Assembly (NCBI GenBank): GCA_016712345.1
Contig: JADJRH010000011.1
Coordinates: forward strand, 3,224,001 to 3,288,000
Direction: 5' to 3'
Length of the DNA stretch: 64,000 bases
Source: Polyangiaceae bacterium
GTDB taxonomy: Bacteria > Myxococcota_A > Polyangia > Polyangiales > Polyangiaceae
Position 1 is the stretch's first letter. Each line of letters begins with the position of its first letter. Positions 54,701-63,328 of this stretch are shown here, piece by piece. Position numbers and translations under genes: made by a program. The notes below the pieces were generated by a model. The model was not told the origin of the DNA. It saw only the letters and a program-made list of their open reading frames with translations, and did not search any database.

Positions 54701-55903
54701 ACAAGCGTGCAGTGGGAACTTGTCGACGGCGTTCCTGAGCAAGAAGTGGATCCCGAATCGTACGATCCCAACGGGTTCCGCGGCGGCGTGACCGATCCGG
54801 GCGATGACGTGGGTCTTTGGACCTCGATCGCAGCCAAAGACGACGGCACGGTGGGCGTCGCTTATTACGATCGCACGCATCGCTCGCTCAAGTTTGCCTT
54901 CCAAAAAGAGGGCGCTTGGTCGGTATCGACGGTGCAAGAAAAACCGACGAGCGACATCGGGCGCTACGCGAAGCTGGCGGTTGTCGGCGGCGCGTGGACC
55001 ATCGCCTATCTCGCCGTGGAGCCCGGCATGGGCGGCGCAGTCACTTCAGGTGTACGCATCGCTTCTTCGAGCGACGGCGGCTCCTGGACCTTTGAGGATG
55101 CGGTTCAAAACACGGCAACACCGTGCTCGGGCCGCTTTTGCACCACCGGCAATGCCTGCATTGTTGAAACGGGGTTGTGTACACCCAAGGCGCAGGGGTG
55201 CGATCCGAGCTGCTCGGCCGGCACCGCGTGCGTGAGCGACAACGGCAATCCGGTCTGCAAAGACGAAAACGGGCCGAGCAAGCTCGAAACCTACCCGAAC
55301 GCAACGGGGCTCTACATCTCCGCGGTGCCCACCGCGGGCGGTTTGGGGCTTGTTTATTACGACCGCGTGATGGGCAATCTGTGGGCTGCCAGCAAAGCGA
55401 GCGGTTCATGGGTCACAACACTCATTGACGGCGAAGCCGGCGGCACCGACACGGGTGACGTGGGCATCGGTGCGGCGCTGGCCATCGACGGGCAAGGCGT
55501 TTGGCATGTTGTGTACTCCAACGGCTTCGACGAGTCGGTGCAGTACATTCAGGTCAAAGACGGTGTGCCTGGCTCACCCGAAGTCATTGACGACGGCGCT
55601 GGGATTGAAGGCACGCTCAACGCCGACGGCAGGCACATCGTGGGCGACGACGCCAGCATCCTCGTGACCGCGAGCGGCGACATTCACGTGAGCTACCAAG
55701 ATGCGACCGTGGGTCACCTCCACTACGCGGTTGGAACGCCCACTGCGAATGGGCACACCTGGGCCGTAAAAATGGTGCCGCAGGAAGGCTTCGCCGGGGC
55801 GTTTTCCAAGCTGGTGGACGCGAACGGCACCATCAACGCGGTTCACTGGTGGCGTGCGTTCGGCGGCGCTTATCAGGGTGATGTCGCGGTCGTGAAGCCG
55901 TAA
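51761..55903 (+). CDS. Giant lipoprotein with internal MYXO-CTERM-like segment
   Basis: 1380 residues from ATG 51761 with GGAG upstream; the frame extends to 51650. The signal MPRRLLKHLFAILVLLIVAGC (Cys21) is followed by a Cys/Gly-rich stretch. The first half (to about residue 825) is an unrecognised beta-rich region. Then comes GCGCTVVGNDSSDGKLAGILGVMVLGAALRFGKRRSSKK (about 830-868), a MYXO-CTERM-like tail that normally ends proteins. It is followed at ATG 54413 by MRALTGIAVVTTAATFAGC, a second lipoprotein-like signal, and a propeller-like domain with CSGRFCTTGNACIVETGLC. There is no stop between the halves. It looks like a fusion of two neighbouring genes. Confidence 0.78.
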   Translation: MPRRLLKHLFAILVLLIVAGCSGGGCGGCAGCGVTPLPNGFPKEARVENAGSVRLTQSGLGFLSQNLGPLAEQLLGGMGAGGVVTFNVPTTSGSTSGIDYEICPGGPNPNANPPKCVAEINIGGAQLTITTKAPNILQISGPLPIRLQNLPADFVYFFIPDSTDIVLNGNDNCPGETQTYANVDVNIELAISPESEAALAGYSRIDVVSATINENQLKNSLHFCGGLPGAVEGLLKDLAFGQLVGPLLDTLKDQIGDQLCRKADPTLTPECPAGTSNDGGTCKFASGKCVSIALGTEGNINLSSLLASISPGTKGGLDFLFAAGGSGTPPNGGPPYGSLNPIQGGATLGMFGGALPQPVSSCVKLANMDPPQGVPIPEVLKGNTVPNWPMGQAGPHVGIALSERFFNYALSGMYDSGLLCIGLSLETLAASLPLPLDSKLVDNLLQAKGTQRLGLQDEAQTLALAIRPGAPPTAEFGYGTNLETDPLIRIGMKQFSVDFYVWSLDRFVRFMTYTIDLDVPMNITVTPDGLVPVIEKIGIVNAKITNAELLDDDADLDAIAAILTDLLASQIGSALGGAIPAINLNDQLAGLGLQLNIPETVEGQGSPGLTKVTEGTDDFLGIFATLAVAPPQPPPSNETNAVVTKKEIDPAGLTLVTATKDNAPRVELLLSSPQDNGSNKVEYQIRMNGGFWRPWTTKRNIELHEGIFRLQGRHKIEVRSRIAGEPMTTDMTPAVVDVVIDGEAPAIAVKEQGNNKAKIVVRDVVSSLDATFVRYRIDGGSWSGWTRASELQLLDVTPGGDVDVEARDEEGLVATASQAIRGKPLPSDGGCGCTVVGNDSSDGKLAGILGVMVLGAALRFGKRRSSKKAAPSAALSPKAKAIRSMRALTGIAVVTTAATFAGCNCGEETQSTTGTTTTNTTSSVPECPSCDKLNPGLAGAYTSATVVGDTIWVAGYVEKGLSEKGDLFNWGDLAVGKFDGTSVQWELVDGVPEQEVDPESYDPNGFRGGVTDPGDDVGLWTSIAAKDDGTVGVAYYDRTHRSLKFAFQKEGAWSVSTVQEKPTSDIGRYAKLAVVGGAWTIAYLAVEPGMGGAVTSGVRIASSSDGGSWTFEDAVQNTATPCSGRFCTTGNACIVETGLCTPKAQGCDPSCSAGTACVSDNGNPVCKDENGPSKLETYPNATGLYISAVPTAGGLGLVYYDRVMGNLWAASKASGSWVTTLIDGEAGGTDTGDVGIGAALAIDGQGVWHVVYSNGFDESVQYIQVKDGVPGSPEVIDDGAGIEGTLNADGRHIVGDDASILVTASGDIHVSYQDATVGHLHYAVGTPTANGHTWAVKMVPQEGFAGAFSKLVDANGTINAVHWWRAFGGAYQGDVAVVKP

Positions 55904-56293
55904 TCTACCCATCCACTCTCCCCCTCCGTCCTTCTCCCCTCCCCTTCCAATCTTCCCACCCTGGTCGTGCCTGCTTTCGATAGCGGGCACGTAGGTCACT
56001 TCTTTCAACAACACGTTGTGCGAAGTGCGGGTGCAAGTGTCGTCGCACCGTGTCGCGATCGCGGCCGCTGTCCCGCTCTGACATGTCAAACGCCAAGGAG
56101 AGTGGCAACGCGCAAAACACGAAAAGCGTGGCGTTTGGGGCGCCCCCGCGGCGAACGAAGTGAGACGCTTGGGGGCGCAGCGGCGCCGAAGGCGCCGCGG
56201 GTGGGGGCAGCTACCCAGTTATGCAGATGGGTAGATTTGGGTGATGATGGGGAGATTGGGCCGGCGATGGGGAGGGGGCCGGCCCGTTGGAAC
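55904..56293. other. 390-bp intergenic region between convergent giant genes
   Basis: No ORF supported. It has GC-rich inverted repeats: GCGCCCCC/GGGGGCGC (56140-56147, 56171-56178), GCGGCGCC-GAA-GGCGCCGC (56180-56198) and CTACCCA/TGGGTAG (56211-56234). The C/T-rich stretch 55915-55965 is simple sequence. A similar GC-rich text with GAAGTGAG/GACGCTTGGGG occurs, inverted, around 27770-27830. Confidence 0.6.
56180..56198. terminator. GC-rich hairpin
   Basis: GCGGCGCC, loop GAA, GGCGCCGC, a perfect 8-bp stem, between convergent genes ending at 55903 and 56294. No T-tract follows. It may serve as a terminator for either strand. Confidence 0.45.
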
Positions 56294-59200
56294 TTAGGCC
56301 GACTTGGCGTTTTTGCGGCGGGAGATAGCGAGAGCGAGCGCCAGGACCAAACCGGCAAGGGCGCGGTTGTCGCTCGAATCGCCGACGTTGGAAACGGTGC
56401 AGAAGCCGTTGCCTTTGAGTGTGTACAGATCGGTGTCGCTGTTGGCGTTGGCGCCGGAACCGTTGCCGCCGCTGTCGTTGCCGCCTTGACTGTTGGCACC
56501 TTCCCCTGCGCCGCCTTGACCATTGCCACCGTTGCCGCTTCCACCGCCGCCGTTTCCACTGCCCGCGGCGCCGCCTTCACCTCCGTTGGAGTCGGTGAGG
56601 CAGTTGCCCGCGATGCATTGGCCGGGAACGCCGTCCACGTCACAGCTTTCGCCGTCGAGTTTGCTGATGCTAACGCACGCGCCACCCTGACAAGAGTCAT
56701 TGGTGCACGGGTTGTCGTCGGTGCAAGGTGTACCGTTGGGTTTGTTGTTGTAGCTGCACTCACCCGACGCGGCGTCACAAATGCCAACGTAATGGCACAT
56801 GTCAGGATCGGGACATGCAAACGTGACGGGATCGCAGATCGGGTCAACACACTGGCCGGTGGTAGGATTACAAACCTGACCTTCAAGAGCGCAGTCAACC
56901 GATTGGACGCAGATGTCGTCGAGGGGGTTATTGGGGTCGGTTTCACCCGGGTCGACAACGCCGTTTCCGTTGGTGTCTTCAACGCCGTCTTTGACGCCGC
57001 CGTTGTCGCTGTCAGGGTTGAGTGCGCCGGTTTGGGTGGTACCTGAATCACCGTCGGGCACGCAGTTGAGCGCACCTTGGATGGCGCAGGGTTGACCCAT
57101 TTCAGTTCCGTCGAAAATGCCGTCGTTGTCGCTGTCAGGATCGGCCGAGTTGATCAGGCCATCGCCGTCAAAGTCACCGGTGGGGTTGACTTCATCGCCG
57201 TCGAGAACGCCGTCGTCGTCGGTGTCGCTGTCGAACGGATCGGAACCGTAGTTGATCTCCTCGGCGTCGCTCAAACCGTCGCTGTCAGAGTCAGTCACGT
57301 TGACGTCGTCGGCGCCGTTGCCAGCGGTGGGATTTTGTTCGTTGGCGTCGATGGCACCGTTGTGATTCCAGTCTTCGGCGCCGTCGGCTGCTCCACCGTC
57401 GTCGGTGTCAGGGTCGATCGGGTTGGTCTTTGTGAGACCGGCGTCGGCGTCGGCAACGCAGTGACCAGCGGTAAGGTCGATGTCAGGCAAGAGGCAGGGT
57501 AGACCCAACTCTGTACCGTCAAAAAGCCCGTCGTTGTCGCTGTCGGGGTCAAGCATGTTGATGAGGCCGTCTCCATCGGAGTCGAGCGCTGCATTCAACT
57601 CAAAGCCGTCGAGAACGCCGTCGTCGTCGCTGTCAGAATCGGTGGGGTTGGTTCCGAGTAGAATTTCTTGGTCGTCGGAAAGGCCGTCACCGTCGGAGTC
57701 AACCACGTTGGTGTCGTCGCCCTGACCATTGGACGGGTCGGTTTCACCGGCGTCGACCTGACCATTGCCGTTGGTATCTTCGGCGCCGTCGGATGCCCCG
57801 CCGTTGTCGGTATCGGCGTCCACAGGGCTTGTGGTGGTGGCGCCGTTATCGGCGTCGGCAACGCAGGTGCCTGCGGTCAGATCGGTATCGGGATGATTGC
57901 AGTTGAGGCCCAGTTCGGTGCCGTCATACAGGGTGTCGTTGTCGCTGTCGGGGTCGAGCCCGTTGACGATGCCGTCGTTGTCGGCGTCGCCGCCCGGATC
58001 GATTTCTTGACCGTCAAGTGCGCCGTCGTCGTCGCTGTCGGCATCTACTGGATCTGTCCCGGCGGCGATCTCCTCTGCGTTCGTCAGACCGTCGTTGTCT
58101 TGATCGCACGGACCCGCCTGAATGTTGGGCTCGCACGGATTGGCGTTTGTCGGGTCAAACTGGTCGGCCGTTCCGTCACCGTCGTCGTCGGCGGTGGATG
58201 ATTCAAGTGCGTCGGGAACGCCGTCGAAATCGCTGTCGAGTGGGAAGTTGGGTGAGCCGGTTTCAGCGCCGTCGGGAATGCCGTCGCCGTCGGTATCGGG
58301 ATTGCCGGGATCGGTCCCAACCAAGATCTCGCCGGGATCAGTGAGACCGTCGCCGTCCTGATCACACGCGAGGCTGTTGGGATTGGGATAACAAGGATCG
58401 AGCGCATCGATTTCGCCGTCGTCGTTGGCGTCGAGCGGGACAACAACGTTGGGTCCCACTTCGTCGCCGTCGTCGAGGCCGTCGCCGTCGGTGTAGGGGT
58501 CGTTTACGTTGGTGCCGAGGATACCTTCGCGAATGTCGCTCAGACCGTCGCCGTCGGTGTCGGGGCCTTGGCACGTATTGCTGCAAGCGTCGCCGTTGTC
58601 GTTGTTGCCGTCGTCGCAGTCTTCGTTGCCGTTCACGAGCGAGTCACCGCAGTATTGAACAGCGTCACATTCACCGGTGCAGGCGCGCAATCCGCCAATG
58701 AGTACACCAGAGTCGAGCGACGTATCGAGCGCGTCGCAGACGACAATGGTGATTTCGTGCATGACAGCGGGACCGCTCGGGAGCGGGTACGTGGTCGTGA
58801 TGTGCGGGGTGGACCCGTCATATTCGGTGATCGGAAATTGCGCGGTGGGCACGATCACGGTTGGGCCGGAAAAGAAAGGCCCGTTGATGGTGACTGCGTT
58901 GCCACCTGAATCGAGCGCGATGTTCTCATGCGGCGACCACACGCCGCCGATTTCGGAGCGGATGAAGACGCCGACGGCGTCGTTAAACGAGCCGACGTAC
59001 TCGGGGTACTCTTCAGACCCGAACATCCAATCGAACGCAATGCCGTCGGTCCCGGGGTCGAGCCAAAACTGAACGGTGAGCGTGTTCGCGTCATACGTTG
59101 CGGTGCTGCCGGCGCTTGGAATTTCACCGCCGTCGTCACCGCCGCCGTTGCCATCCATGACAAGCGCGCAAAGTGTCGACCCGCCGAAGTTCGACGAACC

Positions 59201-59569
59201 CGTCATTCCGCTGGAGTCGTTGGGAGGTTCGGCGTTTCGGGCGGTGCCTGAAGTAATGACGATCCCGTCCGGCAAACCCAGCGGCCCGGCGTCGTACGTT
59301 CCGGTGGGCGGCGACGGACCTTGGTCATCGCTGAAGTCTTGGCCGGGAGCGATGGTGTACGAAGTGACGTTGATCCCCTGCGAAACAAGGGCTTGGACGA
59401 GTGCCTGCGCACTGTTCGTGGGCGTGATCGTGAGCGCTTGGGCCGGAGCGGCCGAAGTACCGATCCCTCCGACCACCGCAGCGGCGGCACAGAGCTTCGC
59501 GATTCGTGCTGTTTCGCGACGTCGGAAAGAAAATAGCGAACGAGCGATCGACCGTAAGGCATGCGTCAT
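56294..59569 (-). CDS. Choice-of-anchor L protein with thrombospondin type 3 repeats and MYXO-CTERM tail
   Basis: 1091 residues from ATG 59569, with GGAG 9 nt upstream; an ATG at 59578 lies too close to that site. The signal ends near TSAAPAQA. The choice-of-anchor L domain (about 45-300) has NFGGSTLCALVMDGNGGG, FDWMFGSEEYPEYVGSFNDAVGVFI. Then CGDSLVNGNEDCDDGNNDNGDACSNTC, a DUF4215 unit, and many Ca-binding repeats of type DSDGDGLSDAEEINYGSDPFDSDTDDDG. A cysteine-rich part has CDPVTFACPDPDMCHYVGIC and CTDDNPCTNDSCQGGAC. The end NRALAGLVLALALAISRRKNAKSA is a MYXO-CTERM-like tail without the GC pair. Likely surface or matrix-associated. Confidence 0.9.
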   Translation of the reverse strand: MTHALRSIARSLFSFRRRETARIAKLCAAAAVVGGIGTSAAPAQALTITPTNSAQALVQALVSQGINVTSYTIAPGQDFSDDQGPSPPTGTYDAGPLGLPDGIVITSGTARNAEPPNDSSGMTGSSNFGGSTLCALVMDGNGGGDDGGEIPSAGSTATYDANTLTVQFWLDPGTDGIAFDWMFGSEEYPEYVGSFNDAVGVFIRSEIGGVWSPHENIALDSGGNAVTINGPFFSGPTVIVPTAQFPITEYDGSTPHITTTYPLPSGPAVMHEITIVVCDALDTSLDSGVLIGGLRACTGECDAVQYCGDSLVNGNEDCDDGNNDNGDACSNTCQGPDTDGDGLSDIREGILGTNVNDPYTDGDGLDDGDEVGPNVVVPLDANDDGEIDALDPCYPNPNSLACDQDGDGLTDPGEILVGTDPGNPDTDGDGIPDGAETGSPNFPLDSDFDGVPDALESSTADDDGDGTADQFDPTNANPCEPNIQAGPCDQDNDGLTNAEEIAAGTDPVDADSDDDGALDGQEIDPGGDADNDGIVNGLDPDSDNDTLYDGTELGLNCNHPDTDLTAGTCVADADNGATTTSPVDADTDNGGASDGAEDTNGNGQVDAGETDPSNGQGDDTNVVDSDGDGLSDDQEILLGTNPTDSDSDDDGVLDGFELNAALDSDGDGLINMLDPDSDNDGLFDGTELGLPCLLPDIDLTAGHCVADADAGLTKTNPIDPDTDDGGAADGAEDWNHNGAIDANEQNPTAGNGADDVNVTDSDSDGLSDAEEINYGSDPFDSDTDDDGVLDGDEVNPTGDFDGDGLINSADPDSDNDGIFDGTEMGQPCAIQGALNCVPDGDSGTTQTGALNPDSDNGGVKDGVEDTNGNGVVDPGETDPNNPLDDICVQSVDCALEGQVCNPTTGQCVDPICDPVTFACPDPDMCHYVGICDAASGECSYNNKPNGTPCTDDNPCTNDSCQGGACVSISKLDGESCDVDGVPGQCIAGNCLTDSNGGEGGAAGSGNGGGGSGNGGNGQGGAGEGANSQGGNDSGGNGSGANANSDTDLYTLKGNGFCTVSNVGDSSDNRALAGLVLALALAISRRKNAKSA

Positions 59570-59796
59570 GGCGCGCATCTCCAGGAAAAGGATCAAGCCA
59601 TGGTACGCGAGTCGGCAGGCGAACGGGGCATGAATCGTCCGCGGCCGTGCACAACGCAAAAGCGGCCCGGCCGAACCACGAACGAGCGTTGACGCACATG
59701 GAAACGCTTGGCGCATGTGGCCATTGAGAGTGCAACATCGACGTGACACCGCACGATCCTCCACGGCACCGCCCGGCCCGCTGGTAACTTGTTTCC

Positions 59797-62700
59797 ATGA
59801 GGCGCTTCTCACTTCTCATGTCCGTGGCGGTCCCCACCGTCACATTAATGGGACTCGGCTGCGCGCCGGGTGACTCTGAACCGCAAGACGAAACGGAGGT
59901 ATTAAGCCAAAACTCGGCGGCATTGGCGCAGGGCTTCGCGCCCGAGGTTGAACCGAACGGCTCTACCGCAACGGCGAAACCGACACCCAAAGACGGCGTC
60001 ATGCTCGCCAACATCTTTGACGTTGCCGATAACGACTATTTCTCCTTCACGGGAGCTGTGGGCGAAAAGGTGTACACAGCCACGGGAACCACGTGGTCGC
60101 CCGCATCCACCGATACGATCATTCAACTGATCGCGCCGGACGGAACTACGATCATTGAAGAAGACGATGACAACGGCGTGTTGTCTGGAACATCGTCCAC
60201 CATCGCCGGCGCAACGCTCACCACCGCGGGTACGCACTACATTCGCGTGAAACAGTTCTCGGATGGCACCACGATCCGGCCCTACCACCTGCACATGAAA
60301 ACGCAGACGGGCACGCCCGCGGCGGAGACAGAACCCAACGACATGGCGCCGGAGGCGCTGCCGGCAAGCGGTTGGATCGCGGGAACTGTTTCGCCCGCAA
60401 CCGATGTGGACATTTTCTCGCTGAACCTGAACGCGGGCGACACGGTGTTTGCCAGTTTGGATCTCGATCCCGAACGCGACGGCACTGAGTTTAACGGTCA
60501 GATCTTGTTCGGCCCATTCAACAACACGTTCCTGCAAAGCAACGACGGCGGCGGGACCGCAGGCCCCGATTCAGAAGCTTTTTTCGTCACGGTACAATCG
60601 GCGGGACAATACGGCATCGCCGTCAACTCAAGCGGCGGAACAACAAGCGGAAACTACGTTCTCAGCGTGAGTGTACACCCGGCCACTGCGCAGGGAGTCA
60701 ACTGCCAAACGTATTCGAGCGCGGCCGGAGCCGTGGCCATTCCAGTGGGGCCCGGTCAGATCACTTCGACGATCGCTGTTCCGGGAAATCCGCGCATCGC
60801 CGACATCGACGTCAAGTTGAATCTGACGCACGCCGCGCCGACGGATCTCGACATTACGCTCACATCGCCGAAAGGTACACAAACGCCAATTGTGACGGAC
60901 ATCGGTTCGGCGACGTTCCCTGATTGGAACTTCACTGTGGACGATGAGGCGGCGTTCACGGCGAGCACCTTCACTCTGTTGAACGGCACCACGGTGCAAC
61001 CTGAAAGCGCTTCGCGACTTGACTGGTTTGACGGTCAAGAAGCGGGTGGCACTTGGACGTTGACAGTCATCGACGACCTCGCGAACAACGGCGGCTCGCT
61101 CACCGGCTGGAGCATGACGATATGCGAGCCGCCCGCGTTGCCAACGTGTGGTGCGGGAGCCGCATCCAATGTACTCAACACCGATTTTGAGGCGAACGAT
61201 GCGAGCTTCACCTCAAACGGCACCGCCAATACGTGGGCATACGGTACACCCGCGCAAGCCGGCATTTTCACCGACTGCGCAAGCGGCACCAAGTGCTTCA
61301 AAACCAACCTGACGGGTACATATTCGGCCAGCTCGGTGAACAACCTTGTGTCGCCGCCTATCAACCTGGCCAACAAGCAGGGGCCAATCCTCGCCACTTG
61401 GGCGATGAAATATCAAATGGACACCGCCTCCAGCGACCACCTCTGGGTGGAAGCTCGCGAGGTGGGCGGCGCCAACCCGAGGCGCGTTTGGGAGTGGACC
61501 GGCCCGGTCATGACGCAATCGGTGGCAAACCCCACTGTCACCGTCAACGCGGTGGCCGGCTGGGGTCAATACACTGCGGATCTCAGCTCATTTGCCGGCA
61601 AAAACATTGAGCTTGTGTTTCATCTCGATGCGAACGCGTCGACTCAACTCGCGGGCGTGGGCATCGACGACGTGAAGGTCAGCGCGTGCCCCGCTCAGGT
61701 GTGTGGCAACAACACGATCGAAGGAACCGAAACGTGCGACGACGGAAACCTTACGAACGGCGACGGCTGCGATTCCAACTGCACCGTCACCGCGTGCGGA
61801 AACAACATCGTCACCATGGGTGAAACCTGCGACGACGGCAACACAACAAGCGGCGACGGCTGCGACGCCAACTGTACACCTACCGGCTGCGGCAACGGCA
61901 TCGCCACGTCAGGTGAAGCCTGCGACGATGGAAACGCCACCGAAGGCGACGGCTGCGACTCCAACTGCACCGTCACGGCGTGCGGCAACAACATCGTCAC
62001 GATGGGTGAAAGCTGTGACGACGGAAACACAACGAGCGGCGACGGCTGCGACGCCAATTGTACACCTACCGGCTGCGGCAACGGGATTGTCACCATGGGT
62101 GAAACCTGCGACGACGGTAACGGTATTCTCGGCGACGGTTGCGATGACGGTATGATGGGTAACTGCACCGTCAGCGCATGTGGAAACGGCATCATTGCGG
62201 GCACAGAAGTCTGCGACGATGGCAACCCGACCGACGGCGACGGATGCGACTCCAACTGCACCGCTACCGCGTGTGGCAACGGCGTCGTGACGCTCGGAGA
62301 AATGTGCGACGACGGCAACGGCATTCTCGGCGACGGTTGCGACGACGGCATGATGGGTAACTGCACCACAAGCGGCTGTGGCAACGGCATTGTCGCGGGC
62401 GGTGAAGGGTGCGACGACGGCAACGCCGTCGACGACGACGGGTGTGACTCCAACTGCACCATGACGGGCTGTGGAAACGGCATCGTCACCATGGGTGAAG
62501 ACTGCGACGACGGCAACGCCACAAGCGGCGACGGTTGCGACAACAATTGCACGGCCACCGGTTGCGGCAACGGCGTTCAAACCGACGGCGAACAGTGCGA
62601 CGACGGAAACCTCGACGAGGGTGACGGCTGCGACACCAACTGCACCATCAGCGGGTGTGGCAACGGCGTTCAAGACTCCACCGAAGCGTGCGACGACGGA

Positions 62701-63189
62701 AACACTGTCGAAGGCGATGGTTGCGACACCAACTGCACCGCGACCGCATGTGGCAACGGCATTCAAACCGACGGCGAAGCCTGCGACGACGGCAACGCCG
62801 TGGAAGGCGACGGTTGCGACACCAACTGCACGGCGAGCGGCTGCGGAAATAACATTCAGGATCCCTCTGAAGAGTGCGACGACGGCAACACAACCGACGG
62901 CGACGGGTGCTCCGCTACGTGCACCACCGAAGGTCAAGGTGGTGCGGGCGGCGGCGGCGCCGGTGGAACCGGTGGAACCGGCGGTGGAACCGGTGGTTCA
63001 GGTGCCACGGGACCGGGCGGTTCAGGTGGCGGCGGGGCCGGCGGTGGAATCGGCGGCGGTGGAGTGGCGCCTGAAGGCGGATGCGGCTGCCGTGTAGCCG
63101 GTGATCAAACAGAGAGCCCGTGGGCGCCCGCTTTGGCAGTCCTCGGCCTCGCCATGTTGCGTCTGCGGCGCCGTCGAAACGCGGCGTAA
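59797..63189 (+). CDS. Surface lipoprotein with PPC, P-domain, 13 DUF4215 repeats and MYXO-CTERM tail
   Basis: 1130 residues. The signal ends LMGLGC (Cys22). In order: two PPC-like domains (about 50-165 and 175-290), a proprotein convertase P-like domain (about 305-450, ITSTIAVPGNPRIADIDVKLNLTHAAPTDLDITLTSPKGT, GTWTLTVIDDLANNGGSLTGWSM), a MAM/galactose-binding-like domain (about 460-630), then 13 cysteine-rich DUF4215 units of pattern CGNG-x-GE-x-CDDGN-x-GDGCD-x-NC (about 632-1045). A Gly-rich linker precedes GGCGCRVAGDQTESPWAPALAVLGLAMLRLRRRRNAA, a MYXO-CTERM tail. No protease triad is visible. It faces the neighbouring choice-of-anchor L gene across 227 bp. Confidence 0.92.
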   Translation: MRRFSLLMSVAVPTVTLMGLGCAPGDSEPQDETEVLSQNSAALAQGFAPEVEPNGSTATAKPTPKDGVMLANIFDVADNDYFSFTGAVGEKVYTATGTTWSPASTDTIIQLIAPDGTTIIEEDDDNGVLSGTSSTIAGATLTTAGTHYIRVKQFSDGTTIRPYHLHMKTQTGTPAAETEPNDMAPEALPASGWIAGTVSPATDVDIFSLNLNAGDTVFASLDLDPERDGTEFNGQILFGPFNNTFLQSNDGGGTAGPDSEAFFVTVQSAGQYGIAVNSSGGTTSGNYVLSVSVHPATAQGVNCQTYSSAAGAVAIPVGPGQITSTIAVPGNPRIADIDVKLNLTHAAPTDLDITLTSPKGTQTPIVTDIGSATFPDWNFTVDDEAAFTASTFTLLNGTTVQPESASRLDWFDGQEAGGTWTLTVIDDLANNGGSLTGWSMTICEPPALPTCGAGAASNVLNTDFEANDASFTSNGTANTWAYGTPAQAGIFTDCASGTKCFKTNLTGTYSASSVNNLVSPPINLANKQGPILATWAMKYQMDTASSDHLWVEAREVGGANPRRVWEWTGPVMTQSVANPTVTVNAVAGWGQYTADLSSFAGKNIELVFHLDANASTQLAGVGIDDVKVSACPAQVCGNNTIEGTETCDDGNLTNGDGCDSNCTVTACGNNIVTMGETCDDGNTTSGDGCDANCTPTGCGNGIATSGEACDDGNATEGDGCDSNCTVTACGNNIVTMGESCDDGNTTSGDGCDANCTPTGCGNGIVTMGETCDDGNGILGDGCDDGMMGNCTVSACGNGIIAGTEVCDDGNPTDGDGCDSNCTATACGNGVVTLGEMCDDGNGILGDGCDDGMMGNCTTSGCGNGIVAGGEGCDDGNAVDDDGCDSNCTMTGCGNGIVTMGEDCDDGNATSGDGCDNNCTATGCGNGVQTDGEQCDDGNLDEGDGCDTNCTISGCGNGVQDSTEACDDGNTVEGDGCDTNCTATACGNGIQTDGEACDDGNAVEGDGCDTNCTASGCGNNIQDPSEECDDGNTTDGDGCSATCTTEGQGGAGGGGAGGTGGTGGGTGGSGATGPGGSGGGGAGGGIGGGGVAPEGGCGCRVAGDQTESPWAPALAVLGLAMLRLRRRRNAA

Positions 63190-63328
63190 ATGTCAAATCC
63201 AAAGATGGGGCCACCTTCTTGGCCCCATCGACATCTACCCATCGAACATACCTTCCCAATTGTCGCGCGCGCGGCGTAGCATGGGTGTTCCTTTTCTGTT
63301 TTGAGCTTTCGAGTTCGAGGAGCGCACC

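Noticed and set aside
61695..62937. Long antisense open frames (291 and 342 codons) opposite the DUF4215 repeats
   Set aside because: They arise from the 13 regular repeats on the other strand; the proteins are simple repeats with no start context.
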